From Eimeria necatrix (lineage: Eukaryota; Apicomplexa; Conoidasida; Eucoccidiorida; Eimeriidae): DNA of 20,637 bases. The notes under the pieces were generated by a model that did not search any database, was not told the DNA's origin, and worked only from the letters and a program-made list of their open reading frames with translations. The stretch lies in assembly GCF_000499385.1 (NCBI RefSeq), contig NW_013654956.1, positions 50,501 through 71,137 on the forward strand, given 5' to 3'. Within the stretch, counting starts at the first letter, position 1. Every line of letters starts with the position of its first letter. A program made the translations under genes and the position numbers. Below, piece by piece: positions 1 through 8,400 of this stretch.

Positions 1-159
1 GGGGGGGGGGGGGGGCCCCCTGGGGGCCCCCTGGCTTCGGTGGGGCCCCCAGGCAAAAGGCCCGCAGGAGAAGCTGCCCAGCACTTGGGGGAGATGAGAG
101 CAGCAGCAGCAGCAAAGGCAGCAAACCTGGCGGGCGACAGGGCCGCGTGGGGCCCCCCC

Positions 160-192
<33 letters not shown>

Positions 193-1118
193 CCTGCTGC
201 GCCGCCAGCAGCAGCAGGAGGCGAAGTGCTGCAGCAGCTGCTGTCGGCGGCGCTGAGCCGCTTCGAGGGCCTCGCCCTCGAGCGCATGCAAAGCTATGTG
301 CAGCAGGAGTGGGGCCCCCGGCAGCAGCAGCTGCAGCAGGAAGCAAATAAAGCAGCAGACTTGAACTTGGCCTTATTGGAGGCCCTGGACTTGGACAAAC
401 TCAGCACAGAAGACCTGCAGGCAGTTCTTTCTTTGTCCGAAGACATCCAGCGCCAGGGGCCCCCCTCCGAGGCAGCAGCAGCGGCCCGGGGGGCCCCCCG
501 GGGCCCCCGGGGCCCCCGGGGGGGGGCCCCCACAGCCCGCAGCAGCAGCAGCGGGGGCCCCCCAGTCTTTGCCCAGTCCTGCTGCGGCCGGCCCGGCCGC
601 CCGCAGGGCCCAGAGGGGGCCCCCAGCGGCCTGGCCTCGCCGGGGCTGCTGGGGGGCCCCCAGGGGGGCCCCCTGGGGGGCCCCCAGGGGAGCCCGCTGG
701 GGGGCCCCCAGGGGGGCCCCCTGGGGGGCCCCCTGGGGGCCCCCAACGAGGAACTGGCTGGGGCCCCCACGGACTTCGTTGTGACCCCCCGGGGCTCCAT
801 TAGAGAAGCTTCTGCTGCCTTGAGGCACTGGAGAGACTTGCTGGACTATATGGATGAAAGAGATGGCTTTTTGGACATGTTGCGGGGCAGCGAAAGTGGC
901 AGAGACGTGGGGTGTACGTACACCCCAGGCGGGCGGCGGGCCCAGGGGCGGCGCGCGGCTGCAAAGGGCAAAGAAAGAACTGCTGCAGACAAGGCAGCGA
1001 GCCCCCCCACGGGGTCCGCAGCAGCAGCAGCAGCAGCAGCTGCTGCAGCAGCAGCAGCAGCAGGGGAGGCAGCAGCAGCAGAAGCCGGCGCGGGGGGCCC
1101 CACGGGCGCCTCCGCGCT

Positions 1119-1154
<36 letters not shown>

Positions 1155-1407
1155 CCTCATCGACTGCAGCAACGGCAAAGCCAGCCCCTCGGCTCTCAGC
1201 AGCAGGGCCTCCCGCCGGCGGTCTCGCCAAGTGCTGCAGAAGAAAGCAGGAGGTTCGAAGGACTTCTCGGGGGCCCCCCTCGAGGGGGTCGAGTGGCCCG
1301 AGGGGGCCCCCGGAAAGAGGCACTGCCCGGGGTCTCCCTGCAGCCGCTTCTCCGCATTATGCGAGGCTTGCGAGGGCCTCGCAAGTCCCCCGGGGTTGGC
1401 TGTGGGG

Positions 1408-1439
<32 letters not shown>

Positions 1440-1474
1440 GGATGCCGCGTACCTGTGGCCGCAGGGGCCCGAGC

Positions 1475-1513
<39 letters not shown>

Positions 1514-1944
1514 GGGCGGCCGGCGCAGCGCAGGAGGGGGGGCCCCCGCCCCCACTCGCCCGCGGCAGCTTCGCGGGCAAGAAGGGCCCCCGGGGGGCCC
1601 CCGCGAGCAGCAGACAAAGGTGTTTGTCCCCCTTGTGTCTCGACGACATGCTCAAAATCGTCTGGGGGGCCCCCAGGGAGGCCGCAGCCCTTATTCTCAA
1701 CGACGCGCAGCCAGGGGCCCCAGGGGCCCCAGGGGCCCCAGGGGCCCCAGGGGCCCCGGGGGCCCCGGGGGCCCCGGGGGCCCCGGGGGCCCCGGGGGCC
1801 CCGGGGGCTTCAGGGGCTTCAGGGGCCCCGGGGGCCCCGGGGGCTTCAGGGGCCCCTGGGGCCCCCAAAGAGGCCCTTTGTGTTGGCCGGAAAGCGGCAG
1901 CGCCTTTTGGAAATGAGCAGTGCTGCTCCGTTAAGGAGGAGTAG
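1..1944 (+). CDS. Low-complexity Ala/Ser/Gly-Pro-rich protein, 5'-partial
   Basis: The frame is open from base 1 to the TAG at 1942-1944, and the first start-like codon (GTG at 40) is not a credible eukaryotic start, so the gene begins outside the window. About 640 residues are visible. CAG-type triplets encode runs of Ala and Ser. Between them are more ordinary segments: a helical stretch with [19 protein letters not shown] around 370-440, an acidic segment with [20 protein letters not shown] around 820-880, and [15 protein letters not shown] around 1620-1665. Residues from 1714 to 1866 form 17 collagen-like GAP/GAS triplets. The C-terminus is Cys- and Lys/Glu-containing and the stop is clean. 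I recognise no family. The ordinary segments favour this strand over the long antisense frames, which are repeat shadows. A perfect 18-bp palindrome at 909-926 is translated as GCTYTP. Small introns inside cannot be excluded. Confidence 0.6.
1714..1866 (+). repeat. 9-bp tandem repeat encoding GAP/GAS
   Basis: Seventeen 9-bp units of the form GGGGCCCC(A/G) or GGGGCTTCA. Each unit contains or derives from the palindrome GGGGCCCC and encodes Gly-Ala-Pro or Gly-Ala-Ser. The array lies wholly inside the first gene and keeps its frame. Confidence 0.9.
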
Positions 1945-2185
1945 CTTAGTGTTCTGGTGTACGTACACCGCAGGCTTGCGTTTAGTTGAGCACCTGCAGG
2001 CCCTTTCTTGGCTCTTCTTTGGGTCTTGTATTTGGAGAATTCGAATCTGTTTTTACTAGAGTTTGAAGAGCTTAGTTGCTCCATTTGTTTTTTCTTTTGC
2101 GTTCTCCCGTTCGCTTTGTTGGAAAGCTAAAATGAAAGTTGTGAACTTCCAATGCACTGGTGTTTGCCTGCGCAGGCAGGCCGTG

Positions 2186-2272
2186 GAGGTGTACGTACAC
2201 CTCAGCACGCGCGTGAGGTGTACGTACACCTCAGCACGCGCGTGAGGTGTACGTACACCTCAGCATGCGCGT
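2186..2272. repeat. 29-bp tandem triplicate with nested palindromes
   Basis: Three copies, starting at 2186, 2215 and 2244. Each contains the perfect 18-bp palindrome GAGGTGTACGTACACCTC, followed by CAGCACGCGCGT. The latter joins the next unit to form a second perfect palindrome, CACGCGCGTG. The third copy changes CACGCG to CATGCG. Confidence 0.92.
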
Positions 2273-2349
2273 GCCCTTCCACTCAGTTCTACTGTTTGAT
2301 TTGCTCAGCAGTTTTAATTTTAATTAAATAAATGCAAACTTCGTATTTG

Positions 2350-2375
2350 GGGGCCCCGCTTTGTTGCGGGGCCCC
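2350..2375. other. Perfect GC hairpin
   Basis: The arms GGGGCCCCGC (2350-2359) and GCGGGGCCCC (2366-2375) are perfect inverted repeats around a 6-base loop, TTTGTT. The small inverted repeat GCAGC/GCTGC follows. It lies about 400 bases past the stop of the first gene. No bacterial-type terminator role is claimed. Confidence 0.8.
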
Positions 2376-2517
2376 GCAGCGGGGCTGCATGCGTTCCTGC
2401 GAATTGTTTAAATAGTTGAATTTGTTTTTTCCAACGAATTGGCGTTTAGTTGAATTCATTTCAAGTCCAAACCCTTGCAGAAGCTTTCATTCTTTTCCTA
2501 AGTCTAAATTTTGTTCA

Positions 2518-2810
2518 AGTCCAGTTCAGATTGTCTTGAAGAAAATACTTGAAAAAAATAAAAACAAACTTAGTTTAGTCCTTGTTTAGATTGTCTTGGA
2601 GAAAAAATTCGAAAAAATAAAAGCAAACTTTGGCTAATCCTAGTTTAGATTATCTTGAAAATATTTGACAACTAAATGAGACAAAACTAAAGTTAGTTTA
2701 GTTCTAGTTTGGAGTGTCTTGGAGAAATACTTGAAAAAAAAAGTAAACTTGGTTTGATTCCAGTTTAGACTGTCTTGAAGAAAGTATTGAAAAAAAATCA
2801 AATGAAAGAC
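2518..2810. repeat. Degenerate ~59-bp tandem repeat, five copies
   Basis: Five diverged copies of a unit containing a variant of CAGTTTAGATTGTCTTG, then GAGAAA, an A-rich tract and CAAACTTAGTTTAG. Copies begin near 2520, 2578, 2637, 2701 and 2757. Lengths vary from about 55 to 64 bp. Confidence 0.75.
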
Positions 2811-2962
2811 TACAAAGATGAACACAAAGACGAGGGCAAACAATTGCTTTTAAGCGATCTGTTTAATTTATTTATTGACAAATAAATAAAATAAATCATT
2901 TGTTAACTTTTCATTTTTGGCGGGCAGCAGCTTTGCACGGCAGCGCCCCGGCCGCGTGGCGA

Positions 2963-3005
2963 GGTGTACGTACACCGCAGCGTTTGGCTGGGGTGTACAG
3001 ACACC
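2963..3005. repeat. Palindrome pair at the 3' end of the DnaJ gene
   Basis: GGTGTACGTACACC at 2963-2976 is followed by the two-base variant GGTGTACAGACACC at 2992-3005. Each is followed by GCAGCG, so the pair looks like a duplicated 29-bp unit. The pair lies just past the stop codon at 3014. Confidence 0.85.
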
Positions 3006-3013
3006 GCAGCGGC

Positions 3014-3679
3014 TCAAAACAGTTCGTCGAAATCCGAGTCAAAATCGAGAGAAAAAGATTCCACTTCTTCGTCTTCTTCTTCCTCGTCTTCTTCTGAAGC
3101 TCCGAAGAGTTCGAAAAACGAAAAAGAGTCTTCTTCTTCTTCTTCGTCGGAGTCATTTTCCTGATTTGCAGCAGAGCCGAAGAAAACCTCTTGGGCGAAA
3201 AAAGACATGAAGTCCGCGAGGGCGTTTCGGTCTTCGCCGAATTTCGCGTTTTCTCTCTTTATGAAACGGCCCCCGTCCCCAGAGCCCTCCCGCTCGAACT
3301 GTTTCCTTTCTTCCGGCCTCCGCAGCATTTCGTAAGCTGCATTAATAATGACGAAGGGTTCCTCCTCGGGGTCCCGCGCGCGGGCGCCAGGTGTACGTAC
3401 ACCGCGCTCCTCGCCGCACAAAGCCCGCACTTTGTCCGGGTGGCAAGAAAGGGCCTTCAGTCTGTAGGCTTTTTGAATGGAGTCTAAAGAGGCATTGGGG
3501 GAGACTCCGAGGGCTTCGTAGGGGTCATAGGTGGGCTTTCCTCCCCAGAAGCCCAGGGGCGTCACGCGGCAGCCCCCGCTGAGGCACTTCCCCTCCGGCG
3601 GCGGCTGGCAGCCGCCCAAGACGCAAAATAGTGCAAATAAAAACCAAAAAGGAGGCAGAAAATGCATTAAGGGGCCCAT
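3014..3679 (-). CDS. DnaJ (J-domain) protein with signal peptide and acidic tail
   Basis: A 221-residue single-exon protein. Residues 5-21 form a hydrophobic segment typical of a signal peptide; either Met1 or Met5 could be the start. The J domain spans about 51-131: it opens YDPYEALGVSPNAS, has the helix II segment IQKAYRLKALSC, the catalytic HPD at 80-82 and helix III INAAYEMLRRPEERKQF. J domains stimulate the ATPase of an Hsp70 partner; with a signal peptide this one would act in the ER or beyond. No Gly/Phe-rich or zinc-finger region is present, so it is a type III J protein. About 14 extra residues sit between HPD and helix III, including GVRTP (93-97) encoded exactly by a palindrome copy at 3390-3403. 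The last 50 residues are strongly acidic (Glu/Asp with Ser/Phe), ending DFDELF, which is not a KDEL-type signal. Confidence 0.85.
   Translation of the reverse strand: MGPLMHFLPPFWFLFALFCVLGGCQPPPEGKCLSGGCRVTPLGFWGGKPTYDPYEALGVSPNASLDSIQKAYRLKALSCHPDKVRALCGEERGVRTPGARARDPEEEPFVIINAAYEMLRRPEERKQFEREGSGDGGRFIKRENAKFGEDRNALADFMSFFAQEVFFGSAANQENDSDEEEEEDSFSFFELFGASEEDEEEEDEEVESFSLDFDSDFDELF
3390..3403. repeat. GGTGTACGTACACC palindrome inside the J domain
   Basis: A perfect 14-bp palindrome. On the coding (-) strand it begins exactly on a codon and reads Gly-Val-Arg-Thr-Pro, in the loop after the HPD motif. Confidence 0.95.
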
Positions 3680-4867
3680 TGGGGAGGCAACTTGCGAGGA
3701 AAGAGAGGATCAGTGGAGTCTGCACAGCCTCATGGTCCGCTCGCCGTCCGTACACTTCACCCTCTGCAGGCGCGGGAAATAAACAAACGGGAGGAACACG
3801 AGCTCAAACTTGCAAAATTAAATGGAAAAACTCCTTTTAAGTCGAAAAAAAACATAAAACAATTCATTTTCCGGTCAAGTTTTCCGTTTCACGCCTTGAA
3901 CGGCGTCGGCTTGCTTCCGCAGTGGCGGGCAGTGGCCGACCAGTCTGTTGGCTGCGGCCAAGAAAAAGCGAAACTCAATTGAAATATTAACTTACTTGTT
4001 TTATTTTGTGGCTAATACTTTTTATTTCTCCCATCCCAAAAATGACTTTCCAAAATTGATTAGATGGAGCACAGCAAGGCCGTGCGAACCGCTGCGGTGT
4101 ACGTACACTTGAAACCCAACAGTTTGCTCGCCAGGGAACTTGAATCATAAGGCACTTCATACAGAGAAATGTTTGAATTTTTTGAAGTAGAAATGCAATG
4201 CAATACTTATTCATGAATCCTAGACCTGCAGCAATATCTAAACGATGCCACACGCTGTCCGTAATGGTCAAGACCGCGGAATTGCACAACTTTTATCAGA
4301 AACAAAACAAAAAACTTGAACAAAACTTTCAAAACTTTGAAAAATTCAAAGTTCCTTATTCAGATTTTCACGGGAACTCTTTGTGTCTCCCGTCTGCTGC
4401 GCCGCATGCAGCAGTTTCTTTTCTCTTGTTCTTTGACAGTTAAAGAACAGATTTAAGAAAACTCAAACATATACTCTTATCTTTGTTCTTTGACTGTTGA
4501 AGAACAAACATAAGAACACTTAAAAAAATGTATTTTTATATTTATTCTTTGACTGTTGAAGAACAAATATAAGACAAATATACAAATATATATTCTTGTA
4601 TTTATTCTTTAACATTCATTCAGCTACATCTTGCCATTGTTTTGTAATGCGCAAAGGCCAGCTCTGCTGTCGCTACACCGGAGATGAACTGAAGCAGGAA
4701 ATAAAAGCTTCTAGAGAAAGTGGATGAGTGCCATTAATGGCGAAAGAAAGAGTAGCACTTGGGAATTGACAAGAAAAGGCCTGTCTTGCTTGCGATTTAT
4801 TCTTTATTTCCACTGTTTTCGAAACATCTTTTGGCACTTTTGGCTCCCTTTAAATGAAAATAATCCA
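3680..4867. other. Spacer between DnaJ start and CHMP1 end
   Basis: No gene is supported. It should contain the DnaJ promoter (right of 3679) and the CHMP1 3' flank (left of 4868). It holds one perfect palindrome, GTGTACGTACAC, at 4097-4108, and the hairpin-bearing repeat family at 4423-4612. Short open frames here show no protein-like segments. Confidence 0.6.
4423..4612. repeat. ~67-bp repeat with TTCTTTGAC...GTTGAAGAA hairpin
   Basis: Three full copies and a partial fourth copy of a unit beginning TTCTTTGACTGTTGAAGAAC. The unit start is itself an imperfect inverted repeat (TTCTTTGAC / GTTGAAGAA). A-rich sequence with ATATA and TCTT follows. The last partial copy, TTCTTTAACATTC, ends near 4612. 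Confidence 0.75.
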
Positions 4868-6905
4868 CTAGCAGCCACTCGCCACCTCTTTGGTTCCTCG
4901 AGGCTCTTTTCGGCCTTCAATTCCTTTCCCCAAAAGGCGATTTGGCCCGTTTGCTTGCGGTGTATAGACAGCTGAAGAGTCCCCCATGGCTCTTTGTCGA
5001 TAGAGCTGCTCTTTTTGAGGTGTACAGACACCCTCGAAACCCTCCGGCTGGTCTTCCAGGGAAATGCCAAATGTGCTCGCCACTTCTGTCAGCACTTTGT
5101 CGACCTGCGCATTGACCACTCAATGCATGCATGCTTGCATGCATGCTTGCATGCATGCATGCATGCATGCATGCATTGAGTGCATGCATGCAGCAGAGGG
5201 CTAGGCTTGCCTGCATGCATGCATGCATGCACGTACACTGCAGAGGGCTATGCTTGCATGCATGCATGCATGCATGCATGCATGCATGCAAGCCTAGCCC
5301 TCTGCAGTGTACGTACACCTGGTCATAGACACGAGTATTGATGCTTTCAATGCACATGCAAGTACACTAAAAAACGCGCAACGCGCTCTTCTCCATTTTC
5401 CACCAAACAACAGCCCAGTCTATGCAGTTATGAATCACTTTCTATACATATATATATACAATATATATGCATAGAATTACATATATATATATACATATAC
5501 ATATATATATAAATATGCATATATTATCTCAAGGAGTTTTTTGTTTTAATTTTGTTTTTTGATTTCACCTGCTGAGCCGGGACAGCGCTGGAAGTCGAAG
5601 CGTCGAGAAGACTTGAGACAGAGTCGCTTCTGACATCCTGGCGAAAAAGTGAAAATGCGCATTTGATTCAGAAACTCACTACTCGAGGGTTTAGGGTTTA
5701 GGGTTTAGGGTTTGGCGTTTAGAGACTGGAGTTTAGCGTTTAGAGTTTAGGGTTTAGGGCGTAGGGTTTAGCGTTTAGGGTTTCGGGTTTCGGGTTTAGG
5801 GTTTAGGCTTCAAGGTTCAGGGTTTATGGTTTAGGGTTTAGGGTTTGAGGTTTAGGGTTTAGGGTTTAGGGTTTACGAGGTCGTCAAACAGCTTCGAGAA
5901 AAGCTCAATTTCACGCAGAGAGGAAGAGCTGTCGAGCTTTCTTAAAGCCCCCGACAGCCCTGAGGCCACAGAGTGGATTCTGGTTGTGAGCTGAAGACAA
6001 AAGAAGAACAAAAGATTTATTTGAATTCAAAAGAACAAAAGATTTATTTGAATTCAAATAAATGCTTTTCCTCTTCACGCCAAAGCAAAGGTTTCCAGTT
6101 CAAGTTGTACAGAAAGCTGCATGCAAGAGAAGTTGAATGGAGGCTTCTGCATTCGTTCAAGGCTTTCATCTTTTAAAAAAACTTAATTCAAACTTGTGAA
6201 TTGTTTTTGTTGAAAAAACTTAATTAAAACTTGTGAATTGTTTTTGTTGAAACTAAAGGAGTGAACGCCACCATTTCAACTTTCTCAGCAGGCCTCACAG
6301 CCAAGCAGTTATATTTTTATGTTGGAATAACAGAACTAGTTGGAAAAGTTTCCCTTTATTTATGCCAGAATAGTAAAACTAATTTAAAATCTTTTTAAAA
6401 TAAAACAATTCAAAGTTTCCCTTTTAAAGAAAAGGAGTCTGCTGCAGTTCTTTGCAGTTGCTGCTGTGTTGGGCTGAGCTGTATTTGCTGAGTTTGAATT
6501 TTGGCAAAAAGATGAATGCGATCTTGCAGTTTGCATGCATGCGCAGATGTGTAGAAGCACATATATATAATATAATATAATTAATTAATTTATTTATTTA
6601 TTTATTTATTTATATTTTGCAAACAAAAAATAAAGAAACTCGACTGGCCTGGTGAGAGCGGTGGGCGCCGTCGAGGCGAGAAGCCACGGCCTCCAGCTTG
6701 GACGACATGTGGAGCGAGTTGAGTCCTTCTTGTTTCTTTCTTACATAATTTTGTGCAAATATTCTGCAAAAAAGTTAAAATAAAACAAAAAAAGACTTTA
6801 AAGAGATCGTCAGCAGAGAGAGAAGCCAAAAATTTCATAAATGCTCAAGATTCGCGAGCTGAGGCACCCCCTCACGCCCAATGCCCCACCGTCGCGAACT
6901 AAGAA

Positions 6906-6967
<62 letters not shown>

Positions 6968-7065
6968 AGTTACCTCGCGCCTTCCTGGTTCTGCCGCAGC
7001 AAAGCCCTTCGAATTTTCTCCCTCTCTTGCAGACTTTCTCTGTAGCAGCGGTCGCTTTGCCTTTT
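4868..7065 (-). CDS. CHMP1: ESCRT-III subunit CHMP1/Vps46 (Did2), exons 2-6
   Basis: Proposed exons, in order of transcription: 7065-6974, 6763-6640, 5990-5877, 5637-5569 and 5104-4868. Joins keep frame: phase 2 (AG|A gives Arg), then phase 0 throughout. The product (211 residues without exon 1) aligns along its length with CHMP1-type Snf7-family proteins. Landmarks are RCYRESLQEREKIRRALL, then GARIFAQNYVRKKQEGLNSL, MSSKLEAVASRL, SVASGLSGALRKLDSSSSL, LFSKLFDDLDV and QQVDKVLTEVASTFGISLED. CHMP1 is a late-acting ESCRT-III component that recruits and regulates Vps4 in membrane scission. Splice sites are GT-AG, except that exon 3 may end at 6640 (CGA|GTTTCT) or 6649 (CAG|GCCAGT, a GC donor); the latter aligns without a three-residue insert. 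The tail after 5040 is atypical: it has two palindrome-encoded peptides (GVCTP, AVYTP) and no clear C-terminal MIM1 motif of the D/ExxLxxRLxxLR kind. Confidence 0.85.
4959..5032. repeat. Two palindrome variants in the CHMP1 last exon
   Basis: GGTGTACAGACACC at 5019-5032 and GGTGTATAGACAGC at 4959-4972. On the coding strand both are read in the same phase, as GVCTP and AVYTP, each followed by Gln. Confidence 0.8.
5117..5182. repeat. 66-bp inverted repeat of TGCATGCA (CHMP1 intron 5)
   Basis: The arms are 33 bp with two mismatches. The outer ends are CACTCAATGC and its complement GCATTGAGTG, and the centre is (TGCA)n with two TT interruptions. It lies just inside the intron, next to the acceptor at 5105-5107. 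Confidence 0.88.
5231..5314. repeat. 84-bp near-perfect hairpin capped by the GTAC palindrome
   Basis: The arms are 42 bp with one mismatch (T at 5251 against C at 5294). From outside in: ACGTACAC, then TGCAGAGGGCTA, then GCTTGCATGC running into (TGCA)n at the centre. The right end runs into a full GTGTACGTACAC copy at 5307-5318. A partial copy of the arm (GCAGAGGGCTAGGCTTGC) also lies at 5193-5210. Confidence 0.92.
5441..5526. repeat. AT-rich tract in CHMP1 intron 5
   Basis: ATATATAC/ATGCAT microsatellite-like sequence between the hairpins and exon 5. Confidence 0.85.
5687..5876. repeat. Interstitial telomere-like TTTAGGG array (CHMP1 intron 4)
   Basis: About 27 units of the heptamer TTTAGGG with variants (TTTGGCG, TTTAGCG, TTTCGGG, TTTATGG). 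On the CHMP1 strand this is AAACCCT, and it fills most of intron 4 (5876-5638). The first intronic bases, GTAAACCC, are both the 5' splice site and the first repeat unit. Interstitial arrays of this heptamer are known from Eimeria genomes. Confidence 0.95.
6005..6058. repeat. 27-bp direct duplication (CHMP1 intron 3)
   Basis: Two adjacent copies of AGAACAAAAGATTTATTTG plus AATTCAAA. They lie shortly inside intron 3, close to the acceptor of exon 4. Confidence 0.85.
6176..6251. repeat. 37-bp direct duplication (CHMP1 intron 3)
   Basis: Two tandem copies of a unit containing AAAAAACTTAATT, then AAACTTGTGAATTG and TTTTTGTTG, with one or two differences. Confidence 0.85.
6907..6966. repeat. (CTG)20, read as (CAG)20 in CHMP1 intron 2
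   Basis: Twenty uninterrupted CTG units. On the CHMP1 strand the 5' splice site GTAACTG (6973-6967) is followed at once by the (CAG)20 tract. Poly-Ser, poly-Ala and poly-Leu open frames across it are shadows. Confidence 0.95.
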
Positions 7066-7293
7066 CTGCGCAGCAGCAGCAAAAGCAGCAGCAACACATG
7101 ACTATTCTGCGCAGCAGCAGCAAAAGCAGCAGCAGCAAAAGCAGCAGCAGCATATGCCTTTTTTGCGCAGCAGCAGCAAAAACTCGCACCCCATTTGCTG
7201 CCAAGAGAAGCCGACTGGGGCAACACTAACGGCCAGAAGGCAAACACACGACTGGAGGGAATCTTTATGTACATGCTAGAGGATTCAAGCAAA

Positions 7294-7486
<193 letters not shown>

Positions 7487-7740
7487 ATGTGCCCACTTTT
7501 AGGAGCGCCTTAACATGAACCTCCTCTTATATCTCTCTATTTTTTTGTTTGCGGGCTAGAGCAATTATTATATATATCTCTATTTGCTTGTTTGGCGGCT
7601 AGAGTCATTATTTGCCCGTGCTGGGCGCTGCAAGTGGGGGGAGTTCAGAGTCAACTGCGTGGGGGCCCTCACGAGTTCTCGAGCTTTAATTCTCAAGTCG
7701 AGAATGACAGGCAAGACAGAATGGTGGTTTCCCATTGTTT

Positions 7741-7758
7741 GGAGTGTACGTACACTCC
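7741..7758. repeat. 18-bp perfect palindrome near the CHMP1 start
   Basis: GGAGTGTACGTACACTCC is perfectly self-complementary. It lies about 75 bases downstream of the candidate CHMP1 start, in its presumed first intron. Confidence 0.95.
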
Positions 7759-7804
7759 GGACTGCCCAGTCCTCGCGAGCACTGCGCCGCCGACAACAGC
7801 TCAC

Positions 7805-7835
7805 TGGCCAGTTGGAAGTTGAATTGCGGAAGCAT
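7805..7835 (-). CDS. CHMP1: Candidate first exon of CHMP1
   Basis: An ATG at 7835 reads MLPQFNFQLA, resembling the CHMP1 N-terminus (family pattern: short leader, then FNLKFAAKEL). It is followed by a strong donor, A|GTGAGC, in phase 1. Exon 2 as called begins in phase 0, so the join does not keep frame. Either the donor lies further on (the frame stays open through SELLSAAQ), another exon intervenes, or the acceptor differs. The placement is suggestive only. Confidence 0.35.
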
Positions 7836-8400
7836 GAGTTCACTGCTGGTTTCTGTTGACTTTAAATGTCTTTTAAAGCAATATTTGTGGAAATATGGCG
7901 GCTGGGAAAGGCAGAAGCGGCGGGAAACTCCAGAGCTGAGTGATAGGGAGCCCAAGCAGTCCAGCGGAATCTTGCAAACTGTAGGACGTTTTATGAAAGA
8001 AAAAGACGAATCTGAGGGTTTTTTGACAAAAAATATGAAAAAATTCATTAATTACATTGAAAGGGGGGCTACATGTAAACAATTGCAATTTAAGTTCGCA
8101 TTTGTGTTTCAACGGGTCACCGGTGGGCGCTTCCGACTCGTGGGGTGTCTGTTGAGCTCCAAACGCAGCCCCTCTGCATGCAGGAGGCCGCCAATCTATT
8201 TAAATAATTATTTAATTACTTTTTAAAAACAACTACTGCACAAAGAAGTGCTTCTGGAAGACTTTTGAATTTCCTTCCTGAGTCTGCGAAGCCCGCAGGG
8301 GCCCCCAGTCGCGTTCGCAGGAATGCGATTCGAGGATACCAGAGGACTCAGGCTGCTCCAAGCTAAAACTATTAAATAAAGTTTGAAAATTGCCAAATTT
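7836..8400. promoter_or_regulatory. Divergent intergenic region
   Basis: The spacer between the candidate CHMP1 start (-) and the start of the next gene (+), so it probably contains both promoters. It has a moderate AT bias, including TATTTAAATAATTATTTAATTA near 8197-8218, and no palindrome of the GTGTACGTACAC type. No core promoter motif can be assigned with confidence. Confidence 0.4.

Larger units (their letters stand above)
1945..3013. other. Spacer between first gene and DnaJ gene
   Basis: No credible exon is seen. The spacer is AT-rich apart from a GC hairpin at 2350-2375. It holds six GTGTACGTACAC-type palindromes, starting at 1956, 2188, 2217, 2246, 2963 and 2992, the last being the variant GGTGTACAGACACC. 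It also holds the degenerate repeat family at 2518-2810. The two flanking genes are convergent, so this is probably 3' flank on both sides. Confidence 0.6.

Noticed and set aside
846..2084. Long antisense open frame of 412 codons over the first gene
   Set aside because: It consists almost wholly of complements of the CAG and GGGGCCCC repeats. The opposite strand has the ordinary amphipathic segments.
2350..2375. GC hairpin as a rho-independent terminator
   Set aside because: The context is eukaryotic and no U-tract follows.
5131..5328. Open frames encoding MHAC repeats (also at 8758-8825)
   Set aside because: They are translations of TGCATGCA tracts, which lie in presumed introns.
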